51,510 nucleotides of DNA, from positions 65,723 to 117,232 of the forward strand of contig NW_006920899.1 of the NCBI RefSeq assembly GCF_000417875.1. The letters run 5' to 3'. The notes beneath the pieces were generated by a model. It did not search any database, was not told the DNA's origin, and worked only from the letters and a program-made list of their open reading frames with translations. Origin of the DNA: Pseudozyma flocculosa PF-1. Taxonomy: Eukaryota > Basidiomycota > Ustilaginomycetes > Ustilaginales > Ustilaginaceae. This document shows positions 20,957 through 33,000 of this stretch, one piece after another. Made by a program: the position numbers and the translations under genes. Each line of letters begins with the position of its first letter. The stretch's first letter is position 1.

Positions 20957-23900
20957 ATGGCTTCCACCAGCTCGGTCACGCTCGAGCAGCACACCGCTCC
21001 CACCTTTGCCCCCGACGACTCCGACTTTCTCGACAGCGACGTCGATCACGACCAGGACGCCGCCGACCGCGAGATCGAGCAGGCCATCCTGGCAGAGCCG
21101 CACCCGTCCGAGATCAAGCGAGGTGAGCAGCGACCCTCCGAGCAGACTTGTTGCTTCCCTCGCGCTTGGCAAAGTCTCCCGCTAAGCGGCACGGTGACTG
21201 ACTGTCTTCCCTTCCTCTTCTGCCTTGTGCCTCCTCTTCCCCCTCTCTGTCGCTTCCACCACCGCCAGGCCACCGCAGCGCAGCGACGGCCTCGTCTGCC
21301 CATCCGAACGCCCCCAAGCCCTCGCACGACCTCATCCAGGTTTCGCGCCGGCTATGGTTCACCTACTTCCCCGAACCTGCCCCCTCTCCGGCGCTCCTCA
21401 ACCGCAAAAATGGCCGCCTCGCCGCACCCAGCGCCGACGCGGGCCGCTACCACTGGTTCAACGTCGACAACGACCTCGTCTATCTCAGCTTCTTTGACGA
21501 CTGGGGCCCGCTCAACGTGGCCATGTTCTATCGCTTCTGCCTCCACGTCCACCATCTCCTCACTGTGGGTGCTCGTTCCGGCTTTCAGCTGTCTGGTCGA
21601 TCGGCGACGCGGCTCGTCGACGTGGCTCCTGACTCCTAGTTCTCCTCCCTTTTCCCACCCTGCGCCCGCCAGTCCGAGGATCAGGTCGAGCGCCTGGTGC
21701 TCTATACAGCCGACGCCTCGTACAGCAAGGCGAACACGGCGCTGCTGGCGGCGCTCTACGCCATGATCATCGACAAAGTGACGCCCGCCGACGCCTTCCA
21801 CCCATTCAGCCAGGTGGGTCACCGACGCATGCCTCCCGCTCCGATCCACACAGTCCATCACTGATGCTCGCTCGCTCCCCCACCCTTGGCCAACTCCTTG
21901 TCGGCAGCTCGAGTTTGAGCCGTTCCGGGACGCGGGCTACGGCCGACCCGACTTCTACCTCACGATCCAGGTGAGCGCCGGGCACCAGGCCCCGCTGCTA
22001 GGATGCCACGCCGCGGCTGTCGCTGATGCGCTCTAACCTCCCTCCCCCCAACACCGGCCACCAGGACATCCTCTACGGCATGCAAAAGGCCATCACGCTC
22101 AACCTGCTCGACCTGACGACGTTCAATCTCGACGAGTACGAGCACTTTGAGCAGGTGCAGAACGGCGACTGGAACTGGCTCACCCCCAATTTTATCGCGT
22201 TTGCCAGCCCAAACGACCGCGACTATGTGGCGGCCTTGCGCCAGAGCGAGGGCCGCCCGCTGCGCGAGAGCTACCTGCCCAAGCCCAACTCGGCGTTTGC
22301 CAACACCATCCGCCACTTCAAGGACCGCGGCGTCAAGCTCGTCGTGCGGCTCAACAACCCGCTCTACGACAAGGTGGCGTTCGAGGAGGCGGGCATCGAG
22401 CACCTCGACCTCTACTTTGACGACGGCTCCAACCCGAGCGACGCCATCCTCTACCGCTTCATCGAAAAGGCCGACGAGGTCGTCGGCGCCGGCGGCGTCG
22501 TCGCCGTCCACTGCAAGGCCGGCCTCGGCAGGACCGGCGTCCTCATCGGCGGATACCTCATCTGGAAGCACGGCTTTACCGCGTCCGAGGTCATCGGCTT
22601 CATGCGCCTCATGCGGCCCGGCTGCGTCGTCGGCCCGCAGCAGCACTTCATGTACGAGAACTTTGTCGAGTGGATCCGCAAGGGAGCCCGCGAGTCGGCG
22701 CTCAAAGAGGCGCACGCCACGCTCGCCAGGGAGAGGGAGGCGCTCCTCAGGGCGGGCAGGCTGCCGCTCAGCGCGTCGGGACGCTCCTCGCTCAAGCGGC
22801 CAGCCACGCCAGACGACGGCGACGACGACGGCGACGAGGGCGCGGACGACTCGGGCCACGCGGGCGCGGCCGGGGACGGAGTCGGGCGCCGGAGTCGAGC
22901 GATCTNNNNNNNNNNNNNNNNNNNNNNNNNNNNNNNNNNNNNNNNNNNNNNNNNNNNNNNNNNNNNNNNNNNNNNNNNNNNNNNNNNNNNNNNNNNNNNN
23001 NNNNNNNNNNNNNNNNNNNNNNNNNNNNNNNNNNNNNNNNNNNNNNNNNNNNNNNNNNNNNNNNNNNNNNNNNNNNNNNNNNNNNNNNNNNNNNNNNNNN
23101 NNNNNNNNNNNNNNNNNNNNNNNNNNNNNNNNNNNNNNNNNNNNNNNNNNNNNNNNNNNNNNNNNNNNNNNNNNNNNNNNNNNNNNNNNNNNNNNNNNNN
23201 NNNNNNNNNNNNNNNNNNNNNNNNNNNNNNNNNNNNNNNNNNNNNNNNNNNNNNNNNNNNNNNNNNNNNNNNNNNNNNNNNNNNNNNNNNNNNNNNNNNN
23301 NNNNNNNNNNNNNNNNNNNNNNNNNNNNNNNNNNNNNNNNNNNNNNNNNNNNNNNNNNNNNNNNNNNNNNNNNNNNNNNNNNNNNNNNNNNNNNNNNNNN
23401 NNNNNNNNNNNNNNNNNNNNNNNNNNNNNNNNNNNNNNNNNNNNNNNNNNNNNNNNNNNNNNNNNNNNNNNNNNNNNNNNNNNNNNNNNNNNNNNNNNNN
23501 NNNNNNNNNNNNNNNNNNNNNNNNNNNNNNNNNNNNNNNNNNNNNNNNNNNNNNNNNNNNNNNNNNNNNNNNNNNNNNNNNNNNNNNNNNNNNNNNNCTT
23601 GGCAGTCTCAGCGAGCCGCAAGCGGATCGCCCCCGCTACTGTCGCACGGCTGGAGCGCAGCCACGCCGGCGGGAGCGGAGGCAGCCGACCCGGGCTGCAG
23701 AGCCTCGGCTTCCACCAGCCCCAATTTGATCGGGTCAGCGCGAGGAGCGGGACGCCGCCCGCCTCGTCGTCACGCTCGCACGTCAACGGTGCCAGCGGCG
23801 GCTACGATGAGAACGGCCATGCCAACGCCAGCAGCGGCGGTGGCAGCGGCGACGGCGGCGGTGGCGGAGGAGGCGGCGGCAACGTGCTGATGGAGGCTCA

Positions 23901-25279
23901 GAGGCTCAATGTGCAGCGGGTGCAACCGGCAACCTCGCCGAAAGCCGCGCTCCAGACCACGCCGACAGCCGCGACCACGACCACGACCACGACGACGATC
24001 GCGACGGCGACGGTGATTGCCAGCACGGCGACGTCGACGACGCCTCCGTCGTCTGCCGTCCAAGCCAATGCGGGCACGCCCTCGCCCATGGCCAAAGTGC
24101 AGGGCCACGAGCGATCGCGGTCCGCCGTGGTGCTGGGCGTGTCGAGCGATCTGACGCCAGCCAGCCCCAGCAGCGCCGGTTCGCCAAAGGTGCCGGTGGT
24201 GCGAGCAAGTCCCGACATCAAGACGCGGTACCAGCTCAGGGATGCCGGCAGCCGCGCCGGCACGCCCTCGAGCCCGGGCGGCGCCATGGCCCGGACCGAC
24301 GCCGAAGTGCTGGGCGCCGAGCCCCTCTCGACGGACAAGGAAACGACGGCGGCGCCCAAGGTTAACGCAGACATCCTGACGGCGCGCGACGGTGCCCGCT
24401 CAATCTCAGCCGCGGCAGCTGCCGCCGCCGCTGCTGGTGCTGCTTCGCCTGCGCCTGCGCCTGCTGTGGATGACACGACGGCAAGGCTGCGCTCTCGGAC
24501 CAGGACTCCTGCCGCTGACGTGGAGACGGCCGGCACGCGGTCCTCTTCGCGCGTCGTCTCGTCGAGCAGCAGCGGCAGCGGCAGCGGCAGCAGCAAGACC
24601 AATGCATCAGCGGCCGCGACGGCGACGCGAACCAGGCAGCCATCCGGGACGGTGCCGCCGCGGCCGGCGACCTCGATTGGCGTGCGAGCAGGGGCCGGCG
24701 GGGCGACGGCGGCGGGCACGAGGTCTGCGTCGGGCAGGCTGAGGGATGCACGCGCTGCGCTGTCGAGCCACGCGGGGGATGCACGCCTGCGGGCCGGATC
24801 GACGAGGGCTGCACAGGACCTGCGGAGATCGGCCAAGGCGGGCGAGGCGACCGGGCCTGCCGCCACCAGGGCCGGCACCGTCGGCCATCCCACCAGCACT
24901 GCCAGGACGACTGCGACGGCGGCGGCGGCGGCGGCGGGGACGACGACGACGGCGACGGCGGGCACCTCAGCGCGGCTCTCGAGGCCTAGCTCGAGGCTGC
25001 TGGCGCCGACGGCGGCATCGGCAGCACGGGCAGCGGCGACGCTCAAGCGCTCGCGGGTGATCAGCCCGGACCTGAGGGGCCGACGGAGCGGGCGGCGACG
25101 GAGGCGCGACATTCGCATCGCGGCCCACGTCGGGTGCGTCAAACGTGGGGGCGGCGGCAGCGGCGACGACGCTCGGACTGGGAGCGAGGAGCGCCTCGGG
25201 CAACAGCGGCCGGCTCGGGCGCAGCGTGCGGCGGAGGCGGTCGAGCATGGGCGATGCCGACGTGGATGTGGTGGCATGA
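20957..25279 (+). CDS. CDC14: Cdc14-type dual-specificity phosphatase, interrupted by assembly gap
   Basis: Five exons are clear before the gap: 20957-21122, 21269-21564, 21673-21813, 21908-21970 and 22065 onward, with canonical introns of 94-146 nt. The first 222 residues form the N-terminal substrate-recognition half (FNVDNDLVYLSFFDDWGPLN). The catalytic half carries the FDDGSNPSD loop and the P-loop HCKAGLGRTG, with Cys372 and Arg378. Cdc14 dephosphorylates CDK sites at mitotic exit and cytokinesis. After residue 502 the sequence enters 692 N. Downstream DNA encodes a Ser/Thr/Ala-rich disordered tail (phase across the gap unknown) containing SP/TP sites. Near 25075-25079 the tail frame appears to switch. 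The frame ending in MGDADVDVVA at the TGA 25277-25279 looks like the natural C-terminus. Catalytic identity is firm; the tail structure is tentative. Confidence 0.88.
22906..23597. other. Assembly gap (692 N)
   Basis: A run of unspecified bases lies inside the CDC14 gene, just after the catalytic domain. The flanking sequence is GC-rich and repetitive (GACGGCGACGAC on the left), which may have stopped assembly. The true length may differ from the number of N. Confidence 0.99.
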
Positions 25280-25364
25280 GGTGGGGGCGAGGCAGCATCC
25301 CACCGTACTCGGCCCCATTACCTCTGCCTACGCACCGACTGACGCAGATGATCAGACGCACGAT

Positions 25365-25365
25365 C

Positions 25366-25420
<55 letters not shown>
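25365..25420. repeat. (CAGA)n tetranucleotide microsatellite
   Basis: Fourteen uninterrupted CAGA units about 90 bp after the proposed CDC14 stop, followed at 25438-25461 by a CT run. Confidence 0.97.
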
Positions 25421-25437
25421 TGCTCCTATCTACGCTT

Positions 25438-25461
25438 TTCTCTCTCTCTCTCTCTCTCTCC
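25438..25461. repeat. (CT)n dinucleotide run
   Basis: About eleven CT units immediately downstream of the CAGA tract. Confidence 0.93.
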
Positions 25462-26202
25462 AGCACCATGACCATGGCCGCCACCGTGGTTTCGGTCGCC
25501 AGGTTGCCCGACGCCCGTGGCGCTGCCGGTATGGGACGTCCGCAGAGATGCGCGGATGCAGGCGTGCGCGGTGGACATGAAGACGGCATCGAGGTGCGTC
25601 TCTCGCGTCGTCGTCGTCGTCGTCTTTCCCCGACGAGAAGCAGCTGAGCTGGTTTGCTACTGTAGGCCAGCCTCGGCTGTCTCTCTGCTCGACCCAAAGG
25701 GACGGTCGCGCGACCCAACAGCGCAGCGTACCTCGGTCGTTGCAACAAGATGTCCACGCCATGCGTGCATCTGGCTCTTGTGGGGAAGGGGGCGCTGCAA
25801 GGGGGCGCCGAGATTGGGGCCGACTCGACTCGCCGGTCTGGGCCATCTCCGCGGCGACCCGTTACCGAGCGCCGGGGTAACGGTCGCTTCGCCTCCGCGA
25901 CACACACAACGGGCGCAGCAGCCAGGCCGGGCAGCCCTGCCTCAGTGTCCCACGACACGCCTACGACCAGGCCACGCTGCAAGATATCGGCTCGAGCAGA
26001 GACGAGTAGTTGGCCCGGCGGCCGAACCTGGTCAGTCTCTACAGTTCCCTCGCCGCTCTTTCCTGCCAGCTGGTTTGGGCTTGGTTGGTTGGGCCCAGCT
26101 GGGGGAGGTGTTACGTTGTACGGCAGCGAGATGCCAGCCAGCTGCTGCTGCTACCACCTTGCTGAGAAGGAACGGCCGTGTCGGCTGGCCGGCTGGCGCT
26201 CT

Positions 26203-26234
26203 GCCACGCTGCCACGCTGCCACGCTGCCACGCT
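26203..26234. repeat. 8-bp tandem repeat GCCACGCT, four copies
   Basis: Four perfect head-to-tail copies of GCCACGCT upstream of SGNH-2. Confidence 0.95.
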
Positions 26235-26869
26235 GGCTGGCTGTTCCTGATCTAACGACGTTGTACGCCTGATCTGGCCTGCCTCACACGCGTACGCACT
26301 CACCCACGGCCTTGCATGCGATGTCTATGCTGGTCCCCCCGCTCGCCGGCCACCGCAGCCCCACACGCCACGCGCACGCCACGTTTGCTCGCCCCATCGA
26401 CGCTGCGACTGCTGATTTGCAACCTGGACCGACACAGGCTGCTCCCCCCCCTCCAACTCTACGGCGCCTCGAGCGCGACCGCAACCTCGACCTCGACCTC
26501 GACCTCGCCGGTCCGGCCGCACGATGCTTTAACCGTGCTGCACGCGGGGCCCCTCGTCGAGCCGGGTTGGGTTGAGCCGAGCTGAGCTGAGGTGGGCCGG
26601 GCACGACCTCTGCACGGCCAGCCTGCCCCCCCGCCACGTCGGACCAACTGACGCCGCAGACGAGGTCGCATCTCAGCCGTGAGATCAGCACCGGGCTGGT
26701 GGCTCTCTCTCCGCCTGCGACGATGCTGAGACTGCTACGACACGCTTACTCTTCTTGAGCCAGCCACTATAGCGGCTTGACGGCACACCGGGCAAGTACA
26801 GTACGTACCGCGCCGCATGGCCAACGCCGCGTGAACCACGGTCGAGCGAGGACAGACCGACGACGACCA

Positions 26870-26875
26870 TATAAG
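26870..26875 (+). promoter_or_regulatory. Candidate TATA box for SGNH-2
   Basis: TATAAG inside CCATATAAGC, 231 bp before the ATG at 27101. It stands out in GC-rich DNA and faces the gene. This is a motif match only. Confidence 0.35.
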
Positions 26876-26987
26876 CTCTGCGTCTATCGCTCCTTTGGCC
26901 ACACGGCCTTTCAGCCCTCTCGACCCACGTATCGGCACAGCCAGCCACGCTCTCGCTCCTCCAACTCCCCCTCTTCACTCGCTCCAG

Positions 26988-27023
26988 CCCTCGCCCTCGC
27001 CCTCGCCCTCGCCCTCGCCCTCG
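26988..27023. repeat. (CCCTCG)n hexanucleotide run
   Basis: About six CCCTCG units in the probable 5' UTR, ending 78 bp before the SGNH-2 start codon. Confidence 0.9.
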
Positions 27024-27100
27024 TCGCGAAAGCCCTTCGCACTCGGCACCGCCCTTCTCCGCGCGCCCATTGACCACCACCGCCGCTGCCGCCGCCCAAC

Positions 27101-27907
27101 ATGCCGCCGCACTGCCTCGTCCCACACAACCTGACCATCGCGTCGATGGGCAGCTCCTTTGCCTCTGGACCGGGCCTGCAGCCCGTGGCCAACGCCGAGG
27201 CCGGCCGGTCCTACTCCAACTATGCCAACCTGCTCGCCCAGCGCCTGCCCGGGTCGCACCTGGTCGACCTGGCCGTGTCCGGGTCGACGCTTGCCAACAT
27301 GCTCGACACGCCCCAGGTGACGCCGACCAAGGCCACCTTCGCGCCGCAGCTCGACGGCGTGCCCGCCAACGCCGACGTCGTGACGATCCTGGGCGGCGGC
27401 AATGACCTGAGCATCTCGAGCCAGCTCATCTACGAGGCCGCGCCGCCCGTGGCCAAGGCCGGCGTGGTGCCAGCGGCGCCGAGCGCGAGCGGCGCCGAGG
27501 TCGAGCGGCGCTTTCTCGCCCTCGTCGATGCGGTGCACTCGCGGGCGCCCAAGGCCAAGATCTTCCTGGTCGAGTACGTCCAGGTGGTGGGCAAGGAGAC
27601 GGTGCCGCAGCGCGACATCCTGCTCGACGAGACGCGGATCGGGTACTACGAGGAGCGGCAGCAGCTCCTGTCGGACATCTACCACCGCGTCGCCGAGAAG
27701 CGCAGCGGCGTCGTCGACCTCGTGCCCATGTACCGCGACTCGCGCCACCACGTCCTCGGCAGCGCGCAACCCTGGGTCACGGGCTTCACCGACCAGACGA
27801 TCGCAGAGAACCGCGCGCCCTTCCACCCGGACTACGCCGCCCACCGCGCCATCGCCGACAAGCTCTACGGCGACCTCCTCGGGCCGCAATGCCGCAGCAG
27901 GTACTAG
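27101..27907 (+). CDS. SGNH hydrolase 2, no signal peptide
   Basis: A single exon of 268 residues. SGNH blocks are visible: SMGSSFASGPG with the likely Ser at 19, VSGST with Gly61, GGND at 99-102, and the catalytic His in FHPDY at 242. As in its paralogue at 14375-15382, the usual Asp three residues before the His is missing. Shared blocks include VDL-VSG, FAPQLD, a RAPKAKI-like stretch before QVVG, and RAIA. Both proteins end exactly 26 residues after the His. The paralogue has about 63 extra N-terminal residues with a hydrophobic segment, whereas this one starts directly before the nucleophile block and looks cytosolic. The ester substrate is unknown. The next gene downstream on the same strand is the AspRS-DUF2156 fusion, so an aminoacyl-lipid ester is one possible substrate by context only. 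Confidence 0.86.
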   Translation: MPPHCLVPHNLTIASMGSSFASGPGLQPVANAEAGRSYSNYANLLAQRLPGSHLVDLAVSGSTLANMLDTPQVTPTKATFAPQLDGVPANADVVTILGGGNDLSISSQLIYEAAPPVAKAGVVPAAPSASGAEVERRFLALVDAVHSRAPKAKIFLVEYVQVVGKETVPQRDILLDETRIGYYEERQQLLSDIYHRVAEKRSGVVDLVPMYRDSRHHVLGSAQPWVTGFTDQTIAENRAPFHPDYAAHRAIADKLYGDLLGPQCRSRY

Positions 27908-28029
27908 CAGGGAGCGCGGCGCAACGAACGACCTGGTTCGGCCCACCACGGTACCGTGCTCCTCATTCCTCTTTGTCCCCCGTGCCCCCTTGCCCCTCTG
28001 TCCTCTCGCTGTCACGGTTTTGAAACAAA

Positions 28030-28065
28030 ACGAAACGAAACGAAACGAAATGAAACGAAACGAAA
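28030..28065. repeat. (CGAAA)n pentanucleotide run
   Basis: About seven CGAAA units with one TGAAA variant, some 120 bp after the SGNH-2 stop. Confidence 0.93.
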
Positions 28066-29554
28066 CCGACAATACGTCTTTGCTGCCGTCACAGTATGGC
28101 GAAGGCTTGTCGGGCTCGCAGGAAGAAGGGGGCGAGGTGAGGACCGAGAGAAGGACAGAACCAGGCACGTTGGTGGGAGAGCGAGCTGCCCACCTCTGCC
28201 AGCAGGCCTAGCTACCGGCCGTTACCTCGGACTCAAGCGCCAGCTCAAGGGTCAAGGGTCTTGCTCGAGGCCTCGGCTCGGCGGCTTGTCGATCCTCCAC
28301 CTCGCTGGCTCGGTTCGGGGCCGTCCTAGACCAAGGCGGGTCCGAAGAGATCCTCTCGGGTTCGGAACCGAGGTCCAAGATCAGGGTCAGGGCAGGCCAG
28401 GGTCAGGGTCAATCCAGCGCGTGGGTTCGTGCGCCTGCTCGAGGCCAGGCCAGGCTAGGCCACGCCAGGCTGGGCAGCTGCGGGTGTCGGAACGTACCCG
28501 CATGCGGTCCATCGTCACCGCCCTGCCTTGACCTTGACCGTGGCTTGCTAGCGCTTCGACCAGGCCGGCCGGCCCGCCCGTCCGCCCTCCTGCCAACGTC
28601 GTCGGAACGCAAACCAAACCAACGGCGCCATCCGGTATCGATCCGCCGCGCCGTCCGTGTGCGCCAAAGCTAAGGGGAGCCATAACGGTGTGCCCCGGAT
28701 GGTACCGTACGGTGGTCATGGTGGCGCACCGACCGGAGCGATACGATCTCATCTCGGACCTTGTGCACCGAAACCAGAACCGCCGGAGGAGGCAGGCAGG
28801 CTCTGTGGGCTACAGCTAGTACTAGGCGGCGAGGCACGCGCACGCATGCACGCATGTCATCCATCAGCGCTGTGCCGCGTTCGGCAACGTCGATCCGCCC
28901 ATCGTATGTCGCTTTCAGCCACCGACTGCAACAACGTAACGTAGCTCGACTCGACTCGAGCCGGAACGTGGAACCGGACCCGGGCCGACCCGCAGTCGAC
29001 TTGGAAGCAAGCAACAAGCAAGCAAGGTCGTGTTCGCGGCGGTCGCGTCGACGGCAAGTGCTCCGAAGCGTGCTGGCCGGCTGCTCCTTGGTGGCTTACT
29101 ACGGCCTTGCCTGCCTACGTGCCTGCCTGCCTGCCTGCCTGCCCGCCTTGCCTGTCGGGCCGACACGACGGGACGGCCCGGATCAGTGCGCCATCGACGG
29201 CGAGCTGCGAGGACAGAGAGAGGCAGGGCTGCGCTGCTGGTGGGCTAGGCTACTGTAGGCTGGGAAAGGCAAGCCAGGCTAGGGTCCAGGTGGGCAGGCC
29301 CCCAAGCTAGCAGTTGAGGCCTTGGCCTGGCAGCAGCAAATTTACGCGGCGGCGGCGGCTCGACGTCACCCACCTCGCTGGCTGCCTGGCCTGGCCTGGG
29401 CCGGCCCCACTCCGCCGGCTTTGGGCGGCAGGCGTGCCATCAGTCACCTTGCTTGCTGGCTTGCTTGCTTGCTTTGGCTTGGCTGCGCTGGCTTGCTTCC
29501 TGCTTGCTTGCTTGCTCCTTGTCTCCTGGCGGCTGGGGTGCTTGGCGCCAACGG

Positions 29555-29555
<1 letters not shown>

Positions 29556-29593
<38 letters not shown>
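29556..29593. repeat. (GCCA)n tetranucleotide run
   Basis: About nine CAGC/GCCA units upstream of the ErdS gene, next to a cluster of CTTG units. Confidence 0.95.
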
Positions 29594-30038
29594 GCGCCGT
29601 GTCTTGCTTGGCTTTGGGGCTCCCACGCCCGCCCGTCTTATTCTTGGTCGGTCTTCGTCGTCCTCGTCGTCCTCCTCCTCCACCACCACCACCACCACCA
29701 TCGCTGCTGCTACCTACTGCCGCGCCCGCGACCCTAGCAACCACCTCCTTCCCGACAACGCCCTCGGCCCCTCGCCCTCCTGATCCAGTCTCGACAGCGG
29801 GCAACAAGCATCCACCTCCCTTCCCGCCACACCTGCCTCGACCTGCCGCCATCCTCTAGACGAGCCCGCAGCTAGAAGGGCAGCGCCACCTCTCGCCGCA
29901 TCACCCTTCCATCTAGACGAAGATCCACGCCCGCGACCCCTCCCGGCTCTCGCCTCAGCCGGCCCCGGCCTCGTCTCTTGGACCGCATCCTCACCCTCTG
30001 ACTTAATCCCCTCGCCTCTTTTGGCCCGCCTGCCCGCC

Positions 30039-33000
30039 ATGCTCAAGCGCGCCATCGGTGGTCTCACCAACAGCGACCACAAGAAGGACAAGGACTCGAC
30101 CGTGTCCGCGCCCGCCGCCACCGCCGCGACCACGACGGCCAACGGCGACTCGTCGGTCCCTTCGAGCGGCCAGCAGACACCCGCCAGCGCCATCCAGCCC
30201 AGCTCGACGACCACCTCCCAGGTCTCGGTCCGCTCCGACACGGCCGCCGCCGCCGGCGGTGGCGAAAACCACGGATACAGCCGCCAAAAGACCAAGGACG
30301 GCGCGGGCCGCGACAAGAGCTTCCGCCTCTCGTCGATCCTCTCGAACCCAATCAGCCGCAGCGGCTCAAAGACACGCCGCACCGCCTCGGGCACCTCGAG
30401 CCTCGACGAGCCCAGGCCCAGCGCGGTGCGCAAGCAGCAGAAGCAGGAGGAAAAGGAGAAGCGCGCCATCGAGCGCGAAAAGTACCTCGGCGGCATCGCC
30501 TTCCGCCGCCAGGAGTCGGACCTGCGCGCCGCGCGCATCGAGACGCCCGAGCAGCGCGCCCGCTACGGCAACTCGTACCCGGAAGAGTGGGACCAGCACT
30601 ACGACCAGTGGGCCGACATTGCGTCCATCTCCGACGACCACCAGATCGGCGACGTCGTCACCCTCCGCGCGCGCATCCACACCATCCGCGATGTGAGCTC
30701 GCACCTCGTCTTCATCGTGCTGCGCCAGCAGATCGGCACGCTCCAGGCCGTGCTGGCCGAGGACCAGGACAACGTCACCGGCCACTTTGTCCGCTGGGCC
30801 AAGCGGCTGCCCCTCGAGTCGATTGTCCTGGTGCGCGGCAAGCTGCAGCAGCCCCGCGAGCCCATCACCGGCGCCTCGGTCCACCAGGCCGAGATCAAGG
30901 TGCAGGAGCTCTATCTCGTCGCCGAGAATAAGGAGGCGCTGCCGTTCAACGTCTACGACGCCGACCTGGTCATCAAGAGCCGCGAGGACGACGACGACGA
31001 CGCCGGCGACGAGAGGAGCGACGACGCCAGCGCCAGCGCCAGCGCCACCGGCACGGGCACCGGCGCCGACTCGAGCGAGGCCGACGAGCACCAGCACATC
31101 GAGGCGCGCGGCAACGACGCGCCCGTCATCACCCAGCGCGTCCGCCTGTCGAACCGCATCATTGACCTGCGCACCCCCACCGCCCAGGCCATCTTCCGCG
31201 TCAACGCCGCCATCTGCAGCAACTTCCGCTCGTTCCTCGACCGCCACGGCTTCCTCGAGATCCACACGCCCAAGCTCCAGGGCGGCGCGTCCGAGTCCGG
31301 CTCGAGCGTCTTCACCCTCGACTATTTCGGCCGTCCGGCCTTCCTCGCCCAGAGCCCGCAGCTGTACAAGCAGCAGGCCATCGCCGCCGACTTTAAGCGC
31401 GTCTACGAGATCGGGCCCGTCTTCCGCGCCGAAAACTCCAACACGGCGCGCCACCTGACCGAGTACACGGGCCTCGACATCGAGATGGAGATTGTCCACT
31501 ACTACGACGCGCTCAAGCTCATCGACCAGATGCTCAAGTCGATCTTCCGCGCGCTGCGCGACGACTTCAAGACGGAGCGCGAGCTCATCAAGCGCCACTT
31601 TCCGCACGAGGACCTCGTCTACCCGGACCAGACGCTCATCCTGCCGTTTGCCGAGGGCGTCCGGATCCTCGTCGAGTCGGGCTACGTCGAGGAGGACGGC
31701 AGCATCCCAAAGGAGGACGAGGACCTGCACACGCGCGCCGAGATCCGGCTGGGCGAGCTGATCAAGCAAAAGTTCAACACCGACTACTACATCCTCGACA
31801 AGTTCCCGTCGTCGGTGCGGCCGTTTTACGCCATGCAGGACCCGTCGAAGCCCGAGGTGACCAACTCGTTCGACATCTTTATCCGCGGCCAGGAGATCTG
31901 CACGGGCGGCCAGCGTATCCACCGGATCGACGAGCTGGAAAAGAAGATGCACCGGCTCCAGGTGAGCGGCAAGGGGATGGAGGACTACCTCGAGGGCTTC
32001 AAGCTGGGCGCACCGCCGCACGCCGGGTGCGGCATCGGCCTGGAGCGGCTGGTGATGCTCTACCTCAACCTCGGCGACGTCCGCCTCGGCACGCTCTTCT
32101 ACCGCGACCCAAAGAGCCTGCCGCTGGCGAAAAAGACGTCGGAGCTGCGCCACCCCGAGGCGAGCACCAACCCGCCGCCGTGGAAGAACCTGCGCCTCGC
32201 CCACGACGCCGACGCCGAGAGCGAGGTGCGCGACCTGCAGCCGCTCGAGAAGCTCATCGCAAACTACGGCGACTCGTCCAACACGGCGTGGCTCGACCCG
32301 CGCTACACGATCTGGCGCCACGCCGACACGGGCGCGGCGGTGGGCTACGCGCCGTGGAAGGGCTACGCCATGATCATTGGCGACCCGCTGTGCGAAAAGT
32401 CGCAGCGGGCGCAGGTGGTCAACGCCTACCTCCACTTCCTCAAAAAGGAGGCCAAGCTCAAGCCGATCTGGATGATGCTCGACGACGACATGGAGGAGAT
32501 CCTCGGCGGGCGGCTCAACTGGAGCACGCTGTCGGTGGCGGCCGAGGAGCGCATCTACGACCCGGCCAAGAACCCGGCCAAGCACGACCAGGAGGTGGCG
32601 CGCAAGGTGCGGCACGCCAAAAAGGAGGGCGTCAAGGTGCAGGACTACGGCCTGCTCGAGACGGTGCCCGCCGACGTCGTCCGGGAGGTCGACGCGCGCA
32701 TCGAGGACTGGAAGGCCAACCGCAAGGGCGAGCAGGTGCACATGACGAGCGTGCACCCGTGGGACGACATGGAGCACCGCGTCTACTACATTGCGCGCGA
32801 CCGCGAAAACGTCGTGTGCGCCATGGTGGTGCTGCACCAGCTGTCGCCCGAGAACGGCTACCACATCAAGTGGGCGCTCGACTTCCCCGGGGCGCCCGGC
32901 GGCGCCATTGAGCACATCATCCTCCACGCCATGGATGCCAACCCGAGCACCAACCTCACGTTTGGCGCGTCGGCGGTGGCCACGTTTGAGGCCAAGCACG

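Larger units (their letters stand above)
25280..27100. other. Intergenic region, CDC14/SGNH-2
   Basis: About 1.8 kb. It holds a (CAGA)n run, a CT run, an 8-bp tandem repeat (GCCACGCT) and a CCCTCG hexanucleotide run just before the SGNH-2 start. A TATAAG element lies at 26870. No gene was recognised. Confidence 0.65.
27908..30038. other. Intergenic region, SGNH-2/ErdS
   Basis: About 2.1 kb. It contains a CGAAA pentanucleotide run after SGNH-2, TGCC units near 29121-29140, CTTG units near 29450-29515, a GCCA run at 29556-29593, and CAC units near 29680-29700. A pyrimidine-rich stretch precedes the ErdS start. No gene was recognised. Confidence 0.65.

Noticed and set aside
25280..25647. Extension of the CDC14 frame through the CAGA microsatellite
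   Set aside because: It would encode QTDR repeats and Ser/Leu runs. The neighbouring frame gives a more natural C-terminus with a stop at 25279.
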